Shown piece by piece: positions 8,358 to 16,992 of a DNA stretch of 64,000 bases. Each line of letters opens with the position of its first letter. Position 1 is the stretch's first letter. Location of the stretch: assembly GCF_013314975.1 (NCBI RefSeq), contig NZ_JABTYH010000007.1, forward strand, positions 95,304 to 159,303. The letters are read 5' to 3'. The notes below the pieces were generated by a model, which saw only the letters and a list, made by a program, of their open reading frames with translations, did not search any database and had not been told where the DNA came from. Source of the DNA: Pseudarthrobacter oxydans (GTDB lineage: Bacteria; Actinomycetota; Actinomycetes; Actinomycetales; Micrococcaceae). Both the position numbers and the translations under genes were made by a program.

Positions 8358-8762
8358 CTAGGCCAGGAGGTCCAGGATCTCCTGGCGGGCGAACATTTGG
8401 GCGGCGGCGCGGGCCGACGGCGCTCCGGCATCGGGGTCGGCGCCGGCATCCAGCAGGACCCTGGCCACATCGGTGTAGCCCTTGAACGCCGCTCCCGCGA
8501 GCGGAGTCTGGCCGCGGTCGTTGGCGGTGCCGGGCTCGGCGCCGTGTTCCAGGATGAGCTGCACGGTTTCCGCGTGGCCATGGTAGGCGGCCAGCATGAG
8601 GAGGGAATCCCCTGCCGAATTGGTCAGGGCGGCGGGAGCGCCCGCGTCCAGGTAGGCACGGAGCAGCGCCGTGTCCCCCTCCCTGGCAGCCTGGAAGAGC
8701 GTGTGCGCCAAAGCCAGCGCGTCGTCGTCGGGCCCTGGGCCGGGCTGAACGTTGTCCGTCAT
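8358..8762 (-). CDS. Ankyrin-repeat protein
   Basis: A 134-residue soluble protein with about three ankyrin repeats: ALLRAYLDAGAPA, then DSLLMLAAYHGHAETVQLIL, and QTPLAGAAFKGYTDVARVLL followed by DAGADPDAG. It overlaps the end of ygfZ by 4 bases (ATGA) and is therefore translationally coupled to it. Ankyrin proteins of this size bind other proteins; no enzymatic motif is visible. The partner is unknown; the coupling hints at YgfZ or a client of it, which is inference. Confidence 0.88.
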   Translation of the reverse strand: MTDNVQPGPGPDDDALALAHTLFQAAREGDTALLRAYLDAGAPAALTNSAGDSLLMLAAYHGHAETVQLILEHGAEPGTANDRGQTPLAGAAFKGYTDVARVLLDAGADPDAGAPSARAAAQMFARQEILDLLA

Positions 8763-9844
8763 GGTCGTGGCCCCCTAAGGAATCCGGTCTGGCGCCCCAC
8801 CACCTGGCCGGCGTCGGGGGCAACGATGAGTTCCTGGGCGGCAGGGTATGGCTCGTCGCCGTCCAGGACCGTCAGTATTTCATCCGCGGCGACCGAACGT
8901 TTTATGACTGCCAGCGCAACCGGGCCCATCTCGTAATGCTGGGCCACGGACGTCACCGTCCCCACTTTGCGTTCCCCCGCCAGGACCGGGCTGCCGGCCT
9001 CCGGCAGGGTGTGCTGGGATCCGTCAAGCTGGAGGAACACGAGGCGGCGCGGCGGGTGGCCGAGGTTGTGCACCCGCGCTATGGTTTCCTGGCCCTTGTA
9101 GCAGCCCTTGGCCAGGTGCACCGCGGTACGGAGCAGGTCAAGTTCGTGCGGGATGGTCTTGTCATCCGTTTCCGCCCCGATCCGGGGACGCCAGGCTGCC
9201 ACGCGCAGCGCTTCGGCGGCAAGGACGCCCGCAAGGGGACGCCCCGCGACCGTCTTCTCCAGGTCATCAGCCGGAACGAGGTATTCGAACCACGGGCGGT
9301 CGAGCCCGGGGTGGCTGGCCTCCGGGATGGTCGCATAGGAGTAGCCCCCGGCCCCCACGTGCGGCCACGGGTCCTGCCAGGCCAGCAGGCCGGACCATTC
9401 CGGGACCGCTTTCGTGCTGCCGACAACGGCCCAGTCCGCGGAAACATCGGCAATGTCCACCCGCAGCATGAACTTCATCCTGTTGAGGAACCCGGCGAGG
9501 GGTGCGGCCTCGGCAGCTTCGACGATCAGCCACGTTGTGGCGCCGTCGTCAATGACCCGCGCGTCGAAATCAATCCTGCCCTGCACGCTCAGGAGGAGGA
9601 GTTCACTGGATTCATTCGGCTGCAGGCCGGCGACCTGCTGCGAGGAAAGGGTGTTGAGCCAGCTCAGGCGGTCCGGGCCGGTTACCGTGACAACGCCGCG
9701 GTGGGAGAGGTCGACGACGGCGGTTCCGGCCGCAAGGGCGCGCTGCTCGCGCAGGGGCTCACCATAGTGGGCGGCAACGCCGGCGTCCGCGCCGGCCGCC
9801 TCAACGGCGCCCGGGCGCGACAGCAGGGGGCTGGGAGTAGTCAT
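8759..9844 (-). CDS. ygfZ: YgfZ/GcvT-family folate-binding protein (Fe-S cluster maintenance)
   Basis: A 361-residue protein of the YgfZ family, identified by the diagnostic KGCYKGQETIARVHNLGH segment near residue 250 and by a GcvT-like fold (HRGVVTVTGPDRLSWLNTL, then later RVDIADV). YgfZ proteins bind tetrahydrofolate and help assemble or repair Fe-S enzymes in the cytoplasm. The conserved Cys in the KGCYxGQE motif is present. The gene precedes the ankyrin gene (4-base overlap) and lies 98 bases downstream of the nitrobindin gene; from memory, YgfZ and nitrobindin genes are also neighbours in mycobacteria, close to glnR-mshD. Confidence 0.93.
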   Translation of the reverse strand: MTTPSPLLSRPGAVEAAGADAGVAAHYGEPLREQRALAAGTAVVDLSHRGVVTVTGPDRLSWLNTLSSQQVAGLQPNESSELLLLSVQGRIDFDARVIDDGATTWLIVEAAEAAPLAGFLNRMKFMLRVDIADVSADWAVVGSTKAVPEWSGLLAWQDPWPHVGAGGYSYATIPEASHPGLDRPWFEYLVPADDLEKTVAGRPLAGVLAAEALRVAAWRPRIGAETDDKTIPHELDLLRTAVHLAKGCYKGQETIARVHNLGHPPRRLVFLQLDGSQHTLPEAGSPVLAGERKVGTVTSVAQHYEMGPVALAVIKRSVAADEILTVLDGDEPYPAAQELIVAPDAGQVVGRQTGFLRGPRP

Positions 9845-9942
9845 ATGTAGTAGAAGTCCTTGGGGCTCGGCGGTATTCCGGATTTTCAGGCCGGAGTGGA
9901 TCCGGGCCGCCTGCGTCTTTCATGCCGAAGGACCGGGAGGAG

Positions 9943-10551
9943 TCAGGAAACCTTTTTCAGGAAGGCCGAGGCATGCGCTTCCAGGCCTTTGCCTTCCTTG
10001 CCGCCAACAGCAACATCCCAGCGCCACAGGAGGTTGCCGTCCACCAGGCCGAAGATACGGGTGGCGGCGCTGTAGTCCTTGGAATGGCTCCCCCGCATCA
10101 CCATATCCGTGGTGAGCTGGATCTGCGGGCCTTTGATCTGCCCGTAGTAGAGCTCGGAAATGCCTCCGGGGTGGGAGATGGACACCGAGATGTCGAAGCC
10201 GCCCTCGCTGTTGCGCAGGGCCTCCACCTCGTCCGCACTCTTGAGCGCCGGAACGATGTCCGCGGGGATCAGGCCGGGGCCGCCGTCGGCATCAAGCTGT
10301 TTGCGCTCCAGCGCCCAAAAGCCTGTCTCGACGGTGAGCGGCCGCAGGCGCGTGCCGTCGTCGTCCGTCAGCCAACTTTCCGCACGGTACTGAAGGTACG
10401 GCAGGCCGTTGTGCGTGAAGGACACGTGCTGCAGGAAGTGCTCCGAGTCCTCGTCACCGCTGCCAAGGCGGCCGCGGCCCTCCCACTCACCAATGAGCCA
10501 GGAAAGCGGAACGAGTTCTGGAGTCAGGTCTGTAGGAATCTCAATGGGCAC
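9943..10551 (-). CDS. Nitrobindin-family heme-binding beta-barrel protein
   Basis: A 202-residue protein with the nitrobindin/FABP-like pattern: LIGEWEGRGRLG near residue 19 (the GxWxGxG strand), the repeated strands of a ten-stranded barrel, and a C-terminal LEAHASAFLKKV whose His should be the axial heme ligand. Nitrobindins hold ferric heme in an open pocket and react with NO or peroxynitrite. The predicted start is GTG. It lies between a small membrane-protein gene and ygfZ on the same strand. Heme binding is inferred from the motif. Confidence 0.9.
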   Translation of the reverse strand: MPIEIPTDLTPELVPLSWLIGEWEGRGRLGSGDEDSEHFLQHVSFTHNGLPYLQYRAESWLTDDDGTRLRPLTVETGFWALERKQLDADGGPGLIPADIVPALKSADEVEALRNSEGGFDISVSISHPGGISELYYGQIKGPQIQLTTDMVMRGSHSKDYSAATRIFGLVDGNLLWRWDVAVGGKEGKGLEAHASAFLKKVS

Positions 10552-10593
10552 AGCGACTACCTCTGGAAATCGGCTAGCTCCGGAAAAAGGCGT

Positions 10594-10707
10594 CTACTTC
10601 TGGCCCTTGAAGAGGCGGTAGACCACGAATCCGGCAAACCAGGCCATGGCGAGGCTGGCGATGCCGAGCAGGACAAGGAAGAAGATTTCAAAAGCAAGTA
10701 CGGACAT
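10594..10707 (-). CDS. 37-residue single-helix membrane protein
   Basis: A short open frame reading MSVLAFEIFFLVLLGIASLA and ending in a basic tail YRLFKGQK. It is one membrane helix with positive charges at the C-terminus. The ATG follows a purine-rich AGGATGG and the codons have the GC-rich third positions of its neighbours. It fits neatly in the 173-base gap between two same-strand genes. No family is recognised; small bitopic proteins like this often modify larger membrane complexes. Real expression is plausible but unproven. Confidence 0.6.
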   Translation of the reverse strand: MSVLAFEIFFLVLLGIASLAMAWFAGFVVYRLFKGQK

Positions 10708-10724
10708 GATGCCATCCTAACGCG

Positions 10725-11492
10725 TTAGTAGATGAGGAGTTTGTCTATGAAGTAGGCAAGAGAACCCACCGCCGAGACAGGGGCAAGGCCCATGCTAAGC
10801 GCAGCGGGGACGTTCAGGGGCGCACCCCGCAGGGTGGCCAGCCGCCGGAAGCTCGCCAGCACAGCGCCCACCACCACGCCGAAGATGGCGGCCGGGAGGA
10901 CGGCGATGTCCGAGAGCACCAGCCCGGCGAGCGGTCCCGCAAGGCCAGCCATCACAATGCCCAGGGGCGCCACGACGCTGTCCGGCCAGCGGATCAGGCC
11001 TGCCAGCAGCGCAACTGCGGCGCTGATGGCCGCCACCAGGAGCATCTCCCGGACGCCGTTGAACCGTGCCCCGGCTATCCAGCCGGAACCCAGGCAGGCG
11101 AGAAGAACCCCTGCGCAGCAGCCCAAGGTGGATTCCAGGCGCTGGGCCTGGCCTGTTCCGCGGAGCAGCTGCACGATGAAGACGGCCATCATGCCCAGGG
11201 CAATGAACGCCGGGGTCCAGTCCAGGTAGCCGGGGGCAGGGGCCAGGCCGGCAGCAACCGCTGCCCCGGCCCCTGGCACGGCAATCACGGCGGCCAGGGT
11301 CTTCTTGGCGGGAATCCGAAGGAAGTGCGGCCACCCGATGCCGACGGCGGCAGCCATGGCAACAGCAACGGCCACGAGGACTTCACGGGAGGTGTAGACG
11401 CCCGCGATGATTGCAGCGAGGCCGGCCATCCCCACGACGCCGATAGTCCATGAGCCCAACGACCGCGCCGGTGCCTGCAGCTCCGCGGTCAT
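10725..11492 (-). CDS. Multi-pass membrane protein, unknown function
   Basis: A 255-residue protein with roughly seven or eight hydrophobic helices separated by short loops, many Ala/Gly/Val residues and no recognisable transporter or enzyme motif. It is typical of the uncharacterised integral membrane proteins conserved among Micrococcaceae. It is the first gene of the minus-strand series that runs down to ygfZ and starts with a regular ATG. No function can be assigned. Confidence 0.75.
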   Translation of the reverse strand: MTAELQAPARSLGSWTIGVVGMAGLAAIIAGVYTSREVLVAVAVAMAAAVGIGWPHFLRIPAKKTLAAVIAVPGAGAAVAAGLAPAPGYLDWTPAFIALGMMAVFIVQLLRGTGQAQRLESTLGCCAGVLLACLGSGWIAGARFNGVREMLLVAAISAAVALLAGLIRWPDSVVAPLGIVMAGLAGPLAGLVLSDIAVLPAAIFGVVVGAVLASFRRLATLRGAPLNVPAALSMGLAPVSAVGSLAYFIDKLLIY

Positions 11493-11831
11493 GCGGAGCC
11501 CGGCCTGGATTTAGTTTCTGCACTCACTGCGCTGCAATCCCATCCTGGCGTCGACCTGGAAGGGCGGGGCCGCCCTTCGCGGAGGGCGTCGGGGCCCTGG
11601 CTCAATCCTGCCTTATATGAACGGGATATGTCGCAAAACGTCCCTTTATCCGGGCCGGATCCGTGGCTCCGGACAGGCCTGCGGGTATACTCAAAGCTCA
11701 GCTAAGCTCACTGCTGAGGTGGCAGGCCGGCCCTTTTCCGCTGGCCATGCGCCGGAGGCAGGAAGCCAGTACCGGCCGGTGAAAACCCGGTTCAGTCGCC
11801 CAATGATGCGCGGACGGCCCATGGAGGAACA
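11493..11831. promoter_or_regulatory. 339-base divergent intergenic region upstream of glnR
   Basis: No gene is visible here. For glnR, TATACT at 11686-11691 is a good -10 box without a clear -35 match. It is followed by CTCAGC...GCTGAG, a small inverted repeat, and a leader of about 135 bases ending in GGAGGAAC before the ATG. A long leader and upstream region suit a regulator under nutritional control. No convincing promoter is seen for the divergent membrane-protein gene. Confidence 0.4.
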
Positions 11832-12530
11832 ATGTCGCACATCCTGCTCTTGACGAACAGCACTGGCTCTTCGGTGGACATCCTGCCTGCCCTGGAACTG
11901 CTGAACCACCGGGTCCACATTCTTCCCGCCGAGCCCACTGCCCTGCTGGAGACCGATCCGTGCGACATCGTGCTGCTGGATGCCCGGAAAGACCTGGTGG
12001 GCGCCCGTTCGCTCACCCAGCTGCTCAAAGCCACCGGCCTCAGCGCTCCCCTGGTCCTGATCCTGACCGAGGGCGGTATGGCGGCCGTTTCCTCCGCCTG
12101 GGCCGTGGATGACATCGTGCTCGATTCGGCAGGCCCCGCCGAGGTGGAGGCCCGCATCAGGCTGTCCGTTGCCCGGGCCGTCCCGGACCATGAGGACGCG
12201 CCGACGGAGATCCGCGCAGCCGGCGTCGTCATCGACGAGGCAAGCTACACCGCCCGCGTGAACGGCGCACCGCTGAACCTGACCTTCAAGGAATTCGAGC
12301 TGCTGAAGTACCTGGCGCAGCACCCCGGCCGCGTCTTCACCCGGCAGCAGCTGCTTACCGAGGTGTGGGGCTATGACTACTACGGAGGCACCCGCACCGT
12401 GGACGTCCATGTCAGGCGCCTGCGGGCGAAGCTCGGTGCCGACCATGAGAACCTCATCAGCACCGTGCGCAACGTGGGCTACCGCCTTACCCTGGTGCGG
12501 CAGCAGGAAGACGAGCTTACCGAGGCCTGA
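11832..12530 (+). CDS. glnR: GlnR-family orphan OmpR-type regulator
   Basis: A 232-residue regulator with a degenerate receiver (1-120) and an OmpR winged helix (about 130-225: [20 protein letters not shown], then [15 protein letters not shown]). It matches actinobacterial GlnR: the conserved [11 protein letters not shown] segment places D50 where GlnR has its unphosphorylated structural Asp, and the other acidic receiver residues are missing. No kinase gene is nearby, as expected for an orphan. GlnR controls glutamine synthetase, ammonium transport and nitrate genes. The next gene is mshD, the order found in mycobacteria. A GGAGGAAC ribosome site precedes the ATG. Confidence 0.88.
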   Translation: MSHILLLTNSTGSSVDILPALELLNHRVHILPAEPTALLETDPCDIVLLDARKDLVGARSLTQLLKATGLSAPLVLILTEGGMAAVSSAWAVDDIVLDSAGPAEVEARIRLSVARAVPDHEDAPTEIRAAGVVIDEASYTARVNGAPLNLTFKEFELLKYLAQHPGRVFTRQQLLTEVWGYDYYGGTRTVDVHVRRLRAKLGADHENLISTVRNVGYRLTLVRQQEDELTEA

Positions 12531-12563
12531 GCGCCCTTGCGGCATCCCGTATAGCCTTGCCTC

Positions 12564-13535
12564 ATGACTCCAGCGCATCCTGAAAAGTGGCCCGTCCATA
12601 CAGAACGGGGCGCGGTAGACCAGCAACTCCTGAAGGACTGCCGGAACCTCCTGGCCGCGGCGGAGGAATCCGACGGCAACCCCTCCATTTCGGAGCAGAC
12701 CCTGGTGACCTTGCGCACCGGCGGATCGGCTGGGCAGTCCCCCCTGACCCTGGCCCTGTACGCCCCGGACGAGGACTCCGACCCCGCCACCGGCCAGGAC
12801 CTGGCCGGATTCGCCGTGGTGGTGGAGGAGCCCGACGGCACCGGCGTGCTGGAGATCGCTGTCCATCCCAGCTACCGGAACCAGGGCGTGGCTGACCGCC
12901 TGGTGGGTACGCTCAAGGGCAGCCGCGGGCTGGAGGGGCTGAAAGCGTGGTCCCACGGCAACCATGAGGCCGCCGCGGACCTGGCTGCCCGGTATGGGTT
13001 CGGCCCGGTCCGCGAACTGTGGAAGATGAGGATGACGACGGCGGGGGCGGACCTTCCCGGGGCCGTCCTGCCGGAGGGCGTGTCCCTCCGGACCTTCGTG
13101 CCCGGCCAGGATGAGGACGCCTGGCTGGCGGTGAACCGGGCCGCTTTTGCGCACCACCCTGAACAGGGAAGCCTCACCCGGGCCGACCTCGAAGCCCGGA
13201 TGGCCGAGGACTGGTTCGACCCCTCGGGTTTCCTCCTGGCCGAGGACGGCCAGGGCCGGCTGCTGGGCTTCCACTGGACCAAGGTCCATCCGAAGCACGG
13301 CCCGCACCCGGCCATCGGCGAGGTCTACGCAGTGGGCGTGGCGCCGGAAGCGCAGGGCATCGGACTGGGCAAGGCCCTGACGGTTGCCGGCATCCGGTAC
13401 CTCCAGGACCTGGGGCTGCACGCGGTCATGCTGTACACCGACGCGGAGAACACGGCTGCTGTTGCGCTGTACCGGGGCCTGGGCTTCACCCGCTGGGACA
13501 TGGACGTCATGTACGGACAGGTGGCAACGGTTTAG
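12564..13535 (+). CDS. mshD: Mycothiol synthase (MshD acetyltransferase)
   Basis: A 323-residue double GNAT protein. The first domain ends with LEIAVHPSYRNQGVADRLV, and the C-terminal domain carries the active acetyl-CoA motif VYAVGVAPEAQGIGLGKALT followed by LYTDAENTAAVALYRGLGF. MshD acetylates Cys-GlcN-Ins, the last step in making mycothiol, the actinobacterial glutathione substitute. The length and the two-domain build match the family (about 300-320). It follows glnR by 33 bases. TATAGC at 12550-12555 lies 8 bases before the ATG and no Shine-Dalgarno sequence is visible, so a leaderless transcript separate from glnR is possible. Confidence 0.95.
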   Translation: MTPAHPEKWPVHTERGAVDQQLLKDCRNLLAAAEESDGNPSISEQTLVTLRTGGSAGQSPLTLALYAPDEDSDPATGQDLAGFAVVVEEPDGTGVLEIAVHPSYRNQGVADRLVGTLKGSRGLEGLKAWSHGNHEAAADLAARYGFGPVRELWKMRMTTAGADLPGAVLPEGVSLRTFVPGQDEDAWLAVNRAAFAHHPEQGSLTRADLEARMAEDWFDPSGFLLAEDGQGRLLGFHWTKVHPKHGPHPAIGEVYAVGVAPEAQGIGLGKALTVAGIRYLQDLGLHAVMLYTDAENTAAVALYRGLGFTRWDMDVMYGQVATV

Positions 13536-13666
13536 TCCGGCAGGGTGACATACGGGTTCCCGGGCGGGAAATGCACGGCCTTCAGCGCACCGATTGCTTG
13601 TAAGGTTGAAGCAGTACCCGCGCAGGCCGGAAGCGCCAGCATCAACCGCCAGGTAAAGGAGATGCC

Positions 13667-15916
13667 ATGAACCCGGAACCTTCCGGAGCAGTCACGTCCC
13701 AGGACGTCGCAGTGCCGGTCCGCGCCCGCTTCGGCTCCTCGGAAGTTCCCGCCTCGCGCGCCACCCAGGACCGCATCGACATCCCGGAGTTTGCGCCGAA
13801 CCTGCAGCCGGAGGGCGACATCCGCCCCGACCGGTTCCTGGACCGTGAACTGAGCTGGCTCAGCTTCAACTCCCGTGTCCTGGAACTGGCGGAGGACCCC
13901 ACGCTGCACCTGCTGGAGCGTGTCAGCTTCCTGTCGATCTTTGCTTCGAACCTGGACGAGTTCTTCATGGTCCGGGTGGCAGGCCTGAAGCGGCGCATCG
14001 CCACCGGCCTCGCAGTTCCCTCCCCCGCAGGCCTGAGCCCTGTTGAGGTGCTGGAGAGGATCAGCGGCGAAGCACACCGGCTCCAGCAGCGTCATGCGCA
14101 GGTCTGGGCCGAGCAGATCCGTCCGGCGCTGGCCTACGAACACATCCACCTCATGCACTGGGACGAGCTGGACGACGCGGCGCAGGAACAGCTGAGCGTG
14201 ATCTTCCGCGAGAAGGTGTTCCCCATCCTTACGCCCCTGGCAGTGGACCCGGCGCACCCCTTCCCCTACATTTCCGGCCTCTCGCTGAACCTTGCCGTGG
14301 TGGTGCGCAACCCTGTGAGCGACAAGGAGCTCTTTGCCCGCGTCAAGGTGCCGGACCAGCTGCCGCGCCTGATGTCCATCGACGGTCCGCGCGCCGGCGC
14401 GGTGGCCGGACGCGTGGCGCGCTTTATTGCGCTTGAGGAAGTCATCGCGGTCCACTTGGACAAGCTGTTCCCCGGGATGGAGGTCCTGGAGCACCACAGC
14501 TTCCGCGTCACCCGGAACGAGGACGTGGAGGTGGAAGAGGACGACGCCGAAAACCTCCTCCAAGCCCTCGAGAAGGAACTCCTGCGGCGCCGTTTCGGCC
14601 CGCCCGTCCGGCTTGAGGTCACCAACGACATCAACCCGAACATCCGCGCGCTGCTGATCCGCGAGCTCGGCGTCGAGGAATCCGAGGTCTATTCCGTCCC
14701 GGCCCCCCTGGACCTCAGGGGACTCTCCGTGATCGCCGGCATCGACCGCGCCGACCTTCACTACCCAAAGCACGTTCCGCACACGTCGCGGTACCTGAAC
14801 GAGTCTGAGACGTCCAAGGCCGCCAACGTGTTCGCCGCCATGCGCCGCCGGGACATCCTGCTCCACCATCCCTATGACTCGTTTTCCACGTCGGTCCAGG
14901 CGTTCCTGGAACAGGCCGCCGCCGATCCCAAGGTGCAGGCCATCAAGCAGACCCTGTACCGCACCTCCGGCGACTCCCCCATCGTCGACGCCCTGATCGA
15001 CGCAGCCGAGGCCGGCAAGCAGGTCCTGGCCCTGGTGGAGATCAAGGCCCGGTTCGACGAGCAGGCGAACATCTCCTGGGCCCGGAAGCTGGAACAGGCC
15101 GGCGTGCACGTGGTGTACGGCATCGTTGGCCTCAAGACGCACTGCAAGCTCTCGCTCGTGGTGCGCCAGGAGGTTGACGGGCTGCGGCGGTACTGCCACA
15201 TCGGCACCGGTAACTACCATCCCCGCACCGCCCGCTACTACGAGGACCTGGGCCTCCTGACCGCCAACGAGCAGGTGGGCGAGGACCTGTCCAAGCTCTT
15301 CAACCAGCTCTCCGGTTACGCCCCCAAGTCCACGTTCAAGAGACTGCTGGTGGCTCCGCGTTCCGTCCGTTCAGGGCTGATCGACCGGATTGAGACCGAA
15401 ATCCGCAATGCCCGCGCGGGAATCCCCGGCCGTGTGCAGATCAAGGTCAACTCCATGGTGGATGAGGCCATCATCGATTCCCTCTACCGCGCGTCGCAGG
15501 CGGGAGTAAAGGTTGACGTGGTGGTCCGGGGTATCTGCTCGCTACGCCCCGGGGTGCCCGGGCTCAGCGACAACATCACCGTCCGGTCCATCCTGGGCAG
15601 GTTCCTGGAGCACTCCCGGGTGTTCGCCTTCGCCAACGGTGGGGATCCCGTGGTGTACATCGGCTCGGCGGACATGATGCACCGCAACCTTGACCGCAGG
15701 GTGGAGGCCCTGGTCCAGCTGTCCAGCACCGACGACATCACCTACGTCCTTGACCTGCTGCGGCGCTACATGGCCCCGGAAACCTCCAGCTGGCACCTGG
15801 ACAATGAGGGCGTCTGGACCCGGCACCACCTCGCCGACGACGGCAAGCCCCTTGAGGATGTCCAGTCCTGGCTGCTGGCATCGCGCCCCCGGCAGCGCAG
15901 CCTGAGCCGGCGTTAA
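13667..15916 (+). CDS. ppk: Polyphosphate kinase 1
   Basis: A 749-residue PPK1, which makes inorganic polyphosphate from ATP. The N-terminal domain has [16 protein letters not shown] and [14 protein letters not shown]. The catalytic half contains GLKTHCKL with H492, the counterpart of the autophosphorylated His435 of E. coli, then [19 protein letters not shown], and a second His, H649, in RFLEHSRVF, matching His592. [14 protein letters not shown] residues also fit the family ([14 protein letters not shown]). A strong AAAGGAGATGCC precedes the ATG. The next gene, 11 bases on, is a MutT1-like enzyme, the same pair as in mycobacteria. Confidence 0.96.
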   Translation: MNPEPSGAVTSQDVAVPVRARFGSSEVPASRATQDRIDIPEFAPNLQPEGDIRPDRFLDRELSWLSFNSRVLELAEDPTLHLLERVSFLSIFASNLDEFFMVRVAGLKRRIATGLAVPSPAGLSPVEVLERISGEAHRLQQRHAQVWAEQIRPALAYEHIHLMHWDELDDAAQEQLSVIFREKVFPILTPLAVDPAHPFPYISGLSLNLAVVVRNPVSDKELFARVKVPDQLPRLMSIDGPRAGAVAGRVARFIALEEVIAVHLDKLFPGMEVLEHHSFRVTRNEDVEVEEDDAENLLQALEKELLRRRFGPPVRLEVTNDINPNIRALLIRELGVEESEVYSVPAPLDLRGLSVIAGIDRADLHYPKHVPHTSRYLNESETSKAANVFAAMRRRDILLHHPYDSFSTSVQAFLEQAAADPKVQAIKQTLYRTSGDSPIVDALIDAAEAGKQVLALVEIKARFDEQANISWARKLEQAGVHVVYGIVGLKTHCKLSLVVRQEVDGLRRYCHIGTGNYHPRTARYYEDLGLLTANEQVGEDLSKLFNQLSGYAPKSTFKRLLVAPRSVRSGLIDRIETEIRNARAGIPGRVQIKVNSMVDEAIIDSLYRASQAGVKVDVVVRGICSLRPGVPGLSDNITVRSILGRFLEHSRVFAFANGGDPVVYIGSADMMHRNLDRRVEALVQLSSTDDITYVLDLLRRYMAPETSSWHLDNEGVWTRHHLADDGKPLEDVQSWLLASRPRQRSLSRR

Positions 15917-15927
15917 GGGCTCCTGTT

Positions 15928-16896
15928 TTGTCGAGCGATGCACTCGTAGCAGACCAGACAGACCACCCGGGGGAACCAGTAGCCGTCACGGCTGCCGGCG
16001 CCGTGCCGTGGCGCGTGGTCAAGGACAAGCTTGAGGTCCTGCTGATCCACCGGCCGCGCTACGACGACTGGTCCTGGCCCAAGGGCAAGATCGACGACGG
16101 CGAAACCATCCCCGAGTGCGCGGTCCGGGAGGTCCAGGAGGAAATCGGCCTCACCGCCCAGCTGGGCATTCCGCTGCCGCCCATCCACTACCACGTGGCA
16201 TCCGGCCTCAAAGTGGTCTATTACTGGGCTGTCAAAGCCAACGGGGCGAGGCTGCTGCCCGACGGCAAGGAGGTGGACAGCGTCATGTGGTGTGCCCCCG
16301 AAAAGGCTGCTGCGCTGCTGTCCAACCCCTCCGACGTCGTGCCGTTGCAGTACCTGGAGGAGGCCCACAGGCGCGGGCACCTGGACACGTGGCCGCTCCT
16401 GGTGCTTCGCCATGCCAAGGCAAAGCCGCGCTCGTCCTGGAGCAAGGCGGAAGGGGAGCGGCCGCTGGCCGCCACGGGCACACGGCAGGCGCAGGCGGTG
16501 AGCCGGCTCCTGCACGCCTGGAAGCCGCTTCGGGTAGTGACCAGCCCGTGGCTGCGGTGCGCCGCAACGGTCGCACCCTACGCCAAGGTGGTTGGTGCCA
16601 AGGTGAAGCTCGCGGAGGCGCTGACCGAGCACCGGCATGCCCGCAGCCCGAAGAAAACGGCCGCTGTCGTTGAAGCCCTGTTCGACAAGCAGCGTGCGGT
16701 GGCGGTCTGCACGCACCGCCCGGCACTGCCCACCGTGTTCGGGCAGCTCGCTGAGCACATGCCGCAGCACCTGCGTGCACTCCTGCCGGCGAAGGAGCCC
16801 TACCTGTCCCCCGGCGAACTGGTGGTGTGCCATGTGGCTCCCGGCGGTAAGCGGCGGATCGTGGCGGTGGAGCAGTTCAAGCCGTTTGACGACTAG
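15928..16896 (+). CDS. mutT1: MutT1-like Nudix hydrolase fused to a histidine-phosphatase domain
   Basis: A 322-residue two-domain protein. Residues 15-150 are a Nudix domain with the box GKIDDGETIPECAVREVQEE (G53 onward, with the REVQEEIG metal-binding core). From about 165 a histidine phosphatase domain begins with LVLRHAKA, the RHG signature in RHA form. Mycobacterial MutT1 has the same fusion and hydrolyses 8-oxo-dGTP and diadenosine polyphosphates. The gene uses a TTG start 11 bases after the ppk stop with AGGGC as ribosome site; no better start lies nearby. It is very probably cotranscribed with ppk. Confidence 0.9.
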   Translation: MSSDALVADQTDHPGEPVAVTAAGAVPWRVVKDKLEVLLIHRPRYDDWSWPKGKIDDGETIPECAVREVQEEIGLTAQLGIPLPPIHYHVASGLKVVYYWAVKANGARLLPDGKEVDSVMWCAPEKAAALLSNPSDVVPLQYLEEAHRRGHLDTWPLLVLRHAKAKPRSSWSKAEGERPLAATGTRQAQAVSRLLHAWKPLRVVTSPWLRCAATVAPYAKVVGAKVKLAEALTEHRHARSPKKTAAVVEALFDKQRAVAVCTHRPALPTVFGQLAEHMPQHLRALLPAKEPYLSPGELVVCHVAPGGKRRIVAVEQFKPFDD

Positions 16897-16931
16897 CCAA
16901 TAAGGGGACACCCCCAGGAGCGGCGCTGCGC

Positions 16932-16972
16932 TTGACCCCCAGGGCTTTGTATCAAAGACTTAGTACATTGAT
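16932..16972 (+). promoter_or_regulatory. Candidate promoter and operator of the membrane protein-GntR pair
   Basis: TTGACC (16932-16937) and AAGACT (16955-16960) are 17 bases apart. An inverted repeat ATCAA (16951-16955)...TTGAT (16968-16972) and a TAGTAC core overlap the -10 region, where an autoregulating YtrA-type repressor would be expected to bind. No test of binding is possible here. Confidence 0.35.
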
Positions 16973-16992
16973 GCACACTTCTGGGGGATGAC

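Noticed and set aside
11691..13421. 576-codon frame antisense to glnR and mshD
   Set aside because: Both genes on the plus strand are recognisable over their full length; the antisense product is His/Gly/Arg-rich and unlike any protein family.
13532..15220. Long open frame of 562 codons antisense to ppk
   Set aside because: It mirrors the codon pattern of ppk, has no ribosome site or recognisable motif, and ppk has all its catalytic residues. High GC produces such frames by chance.
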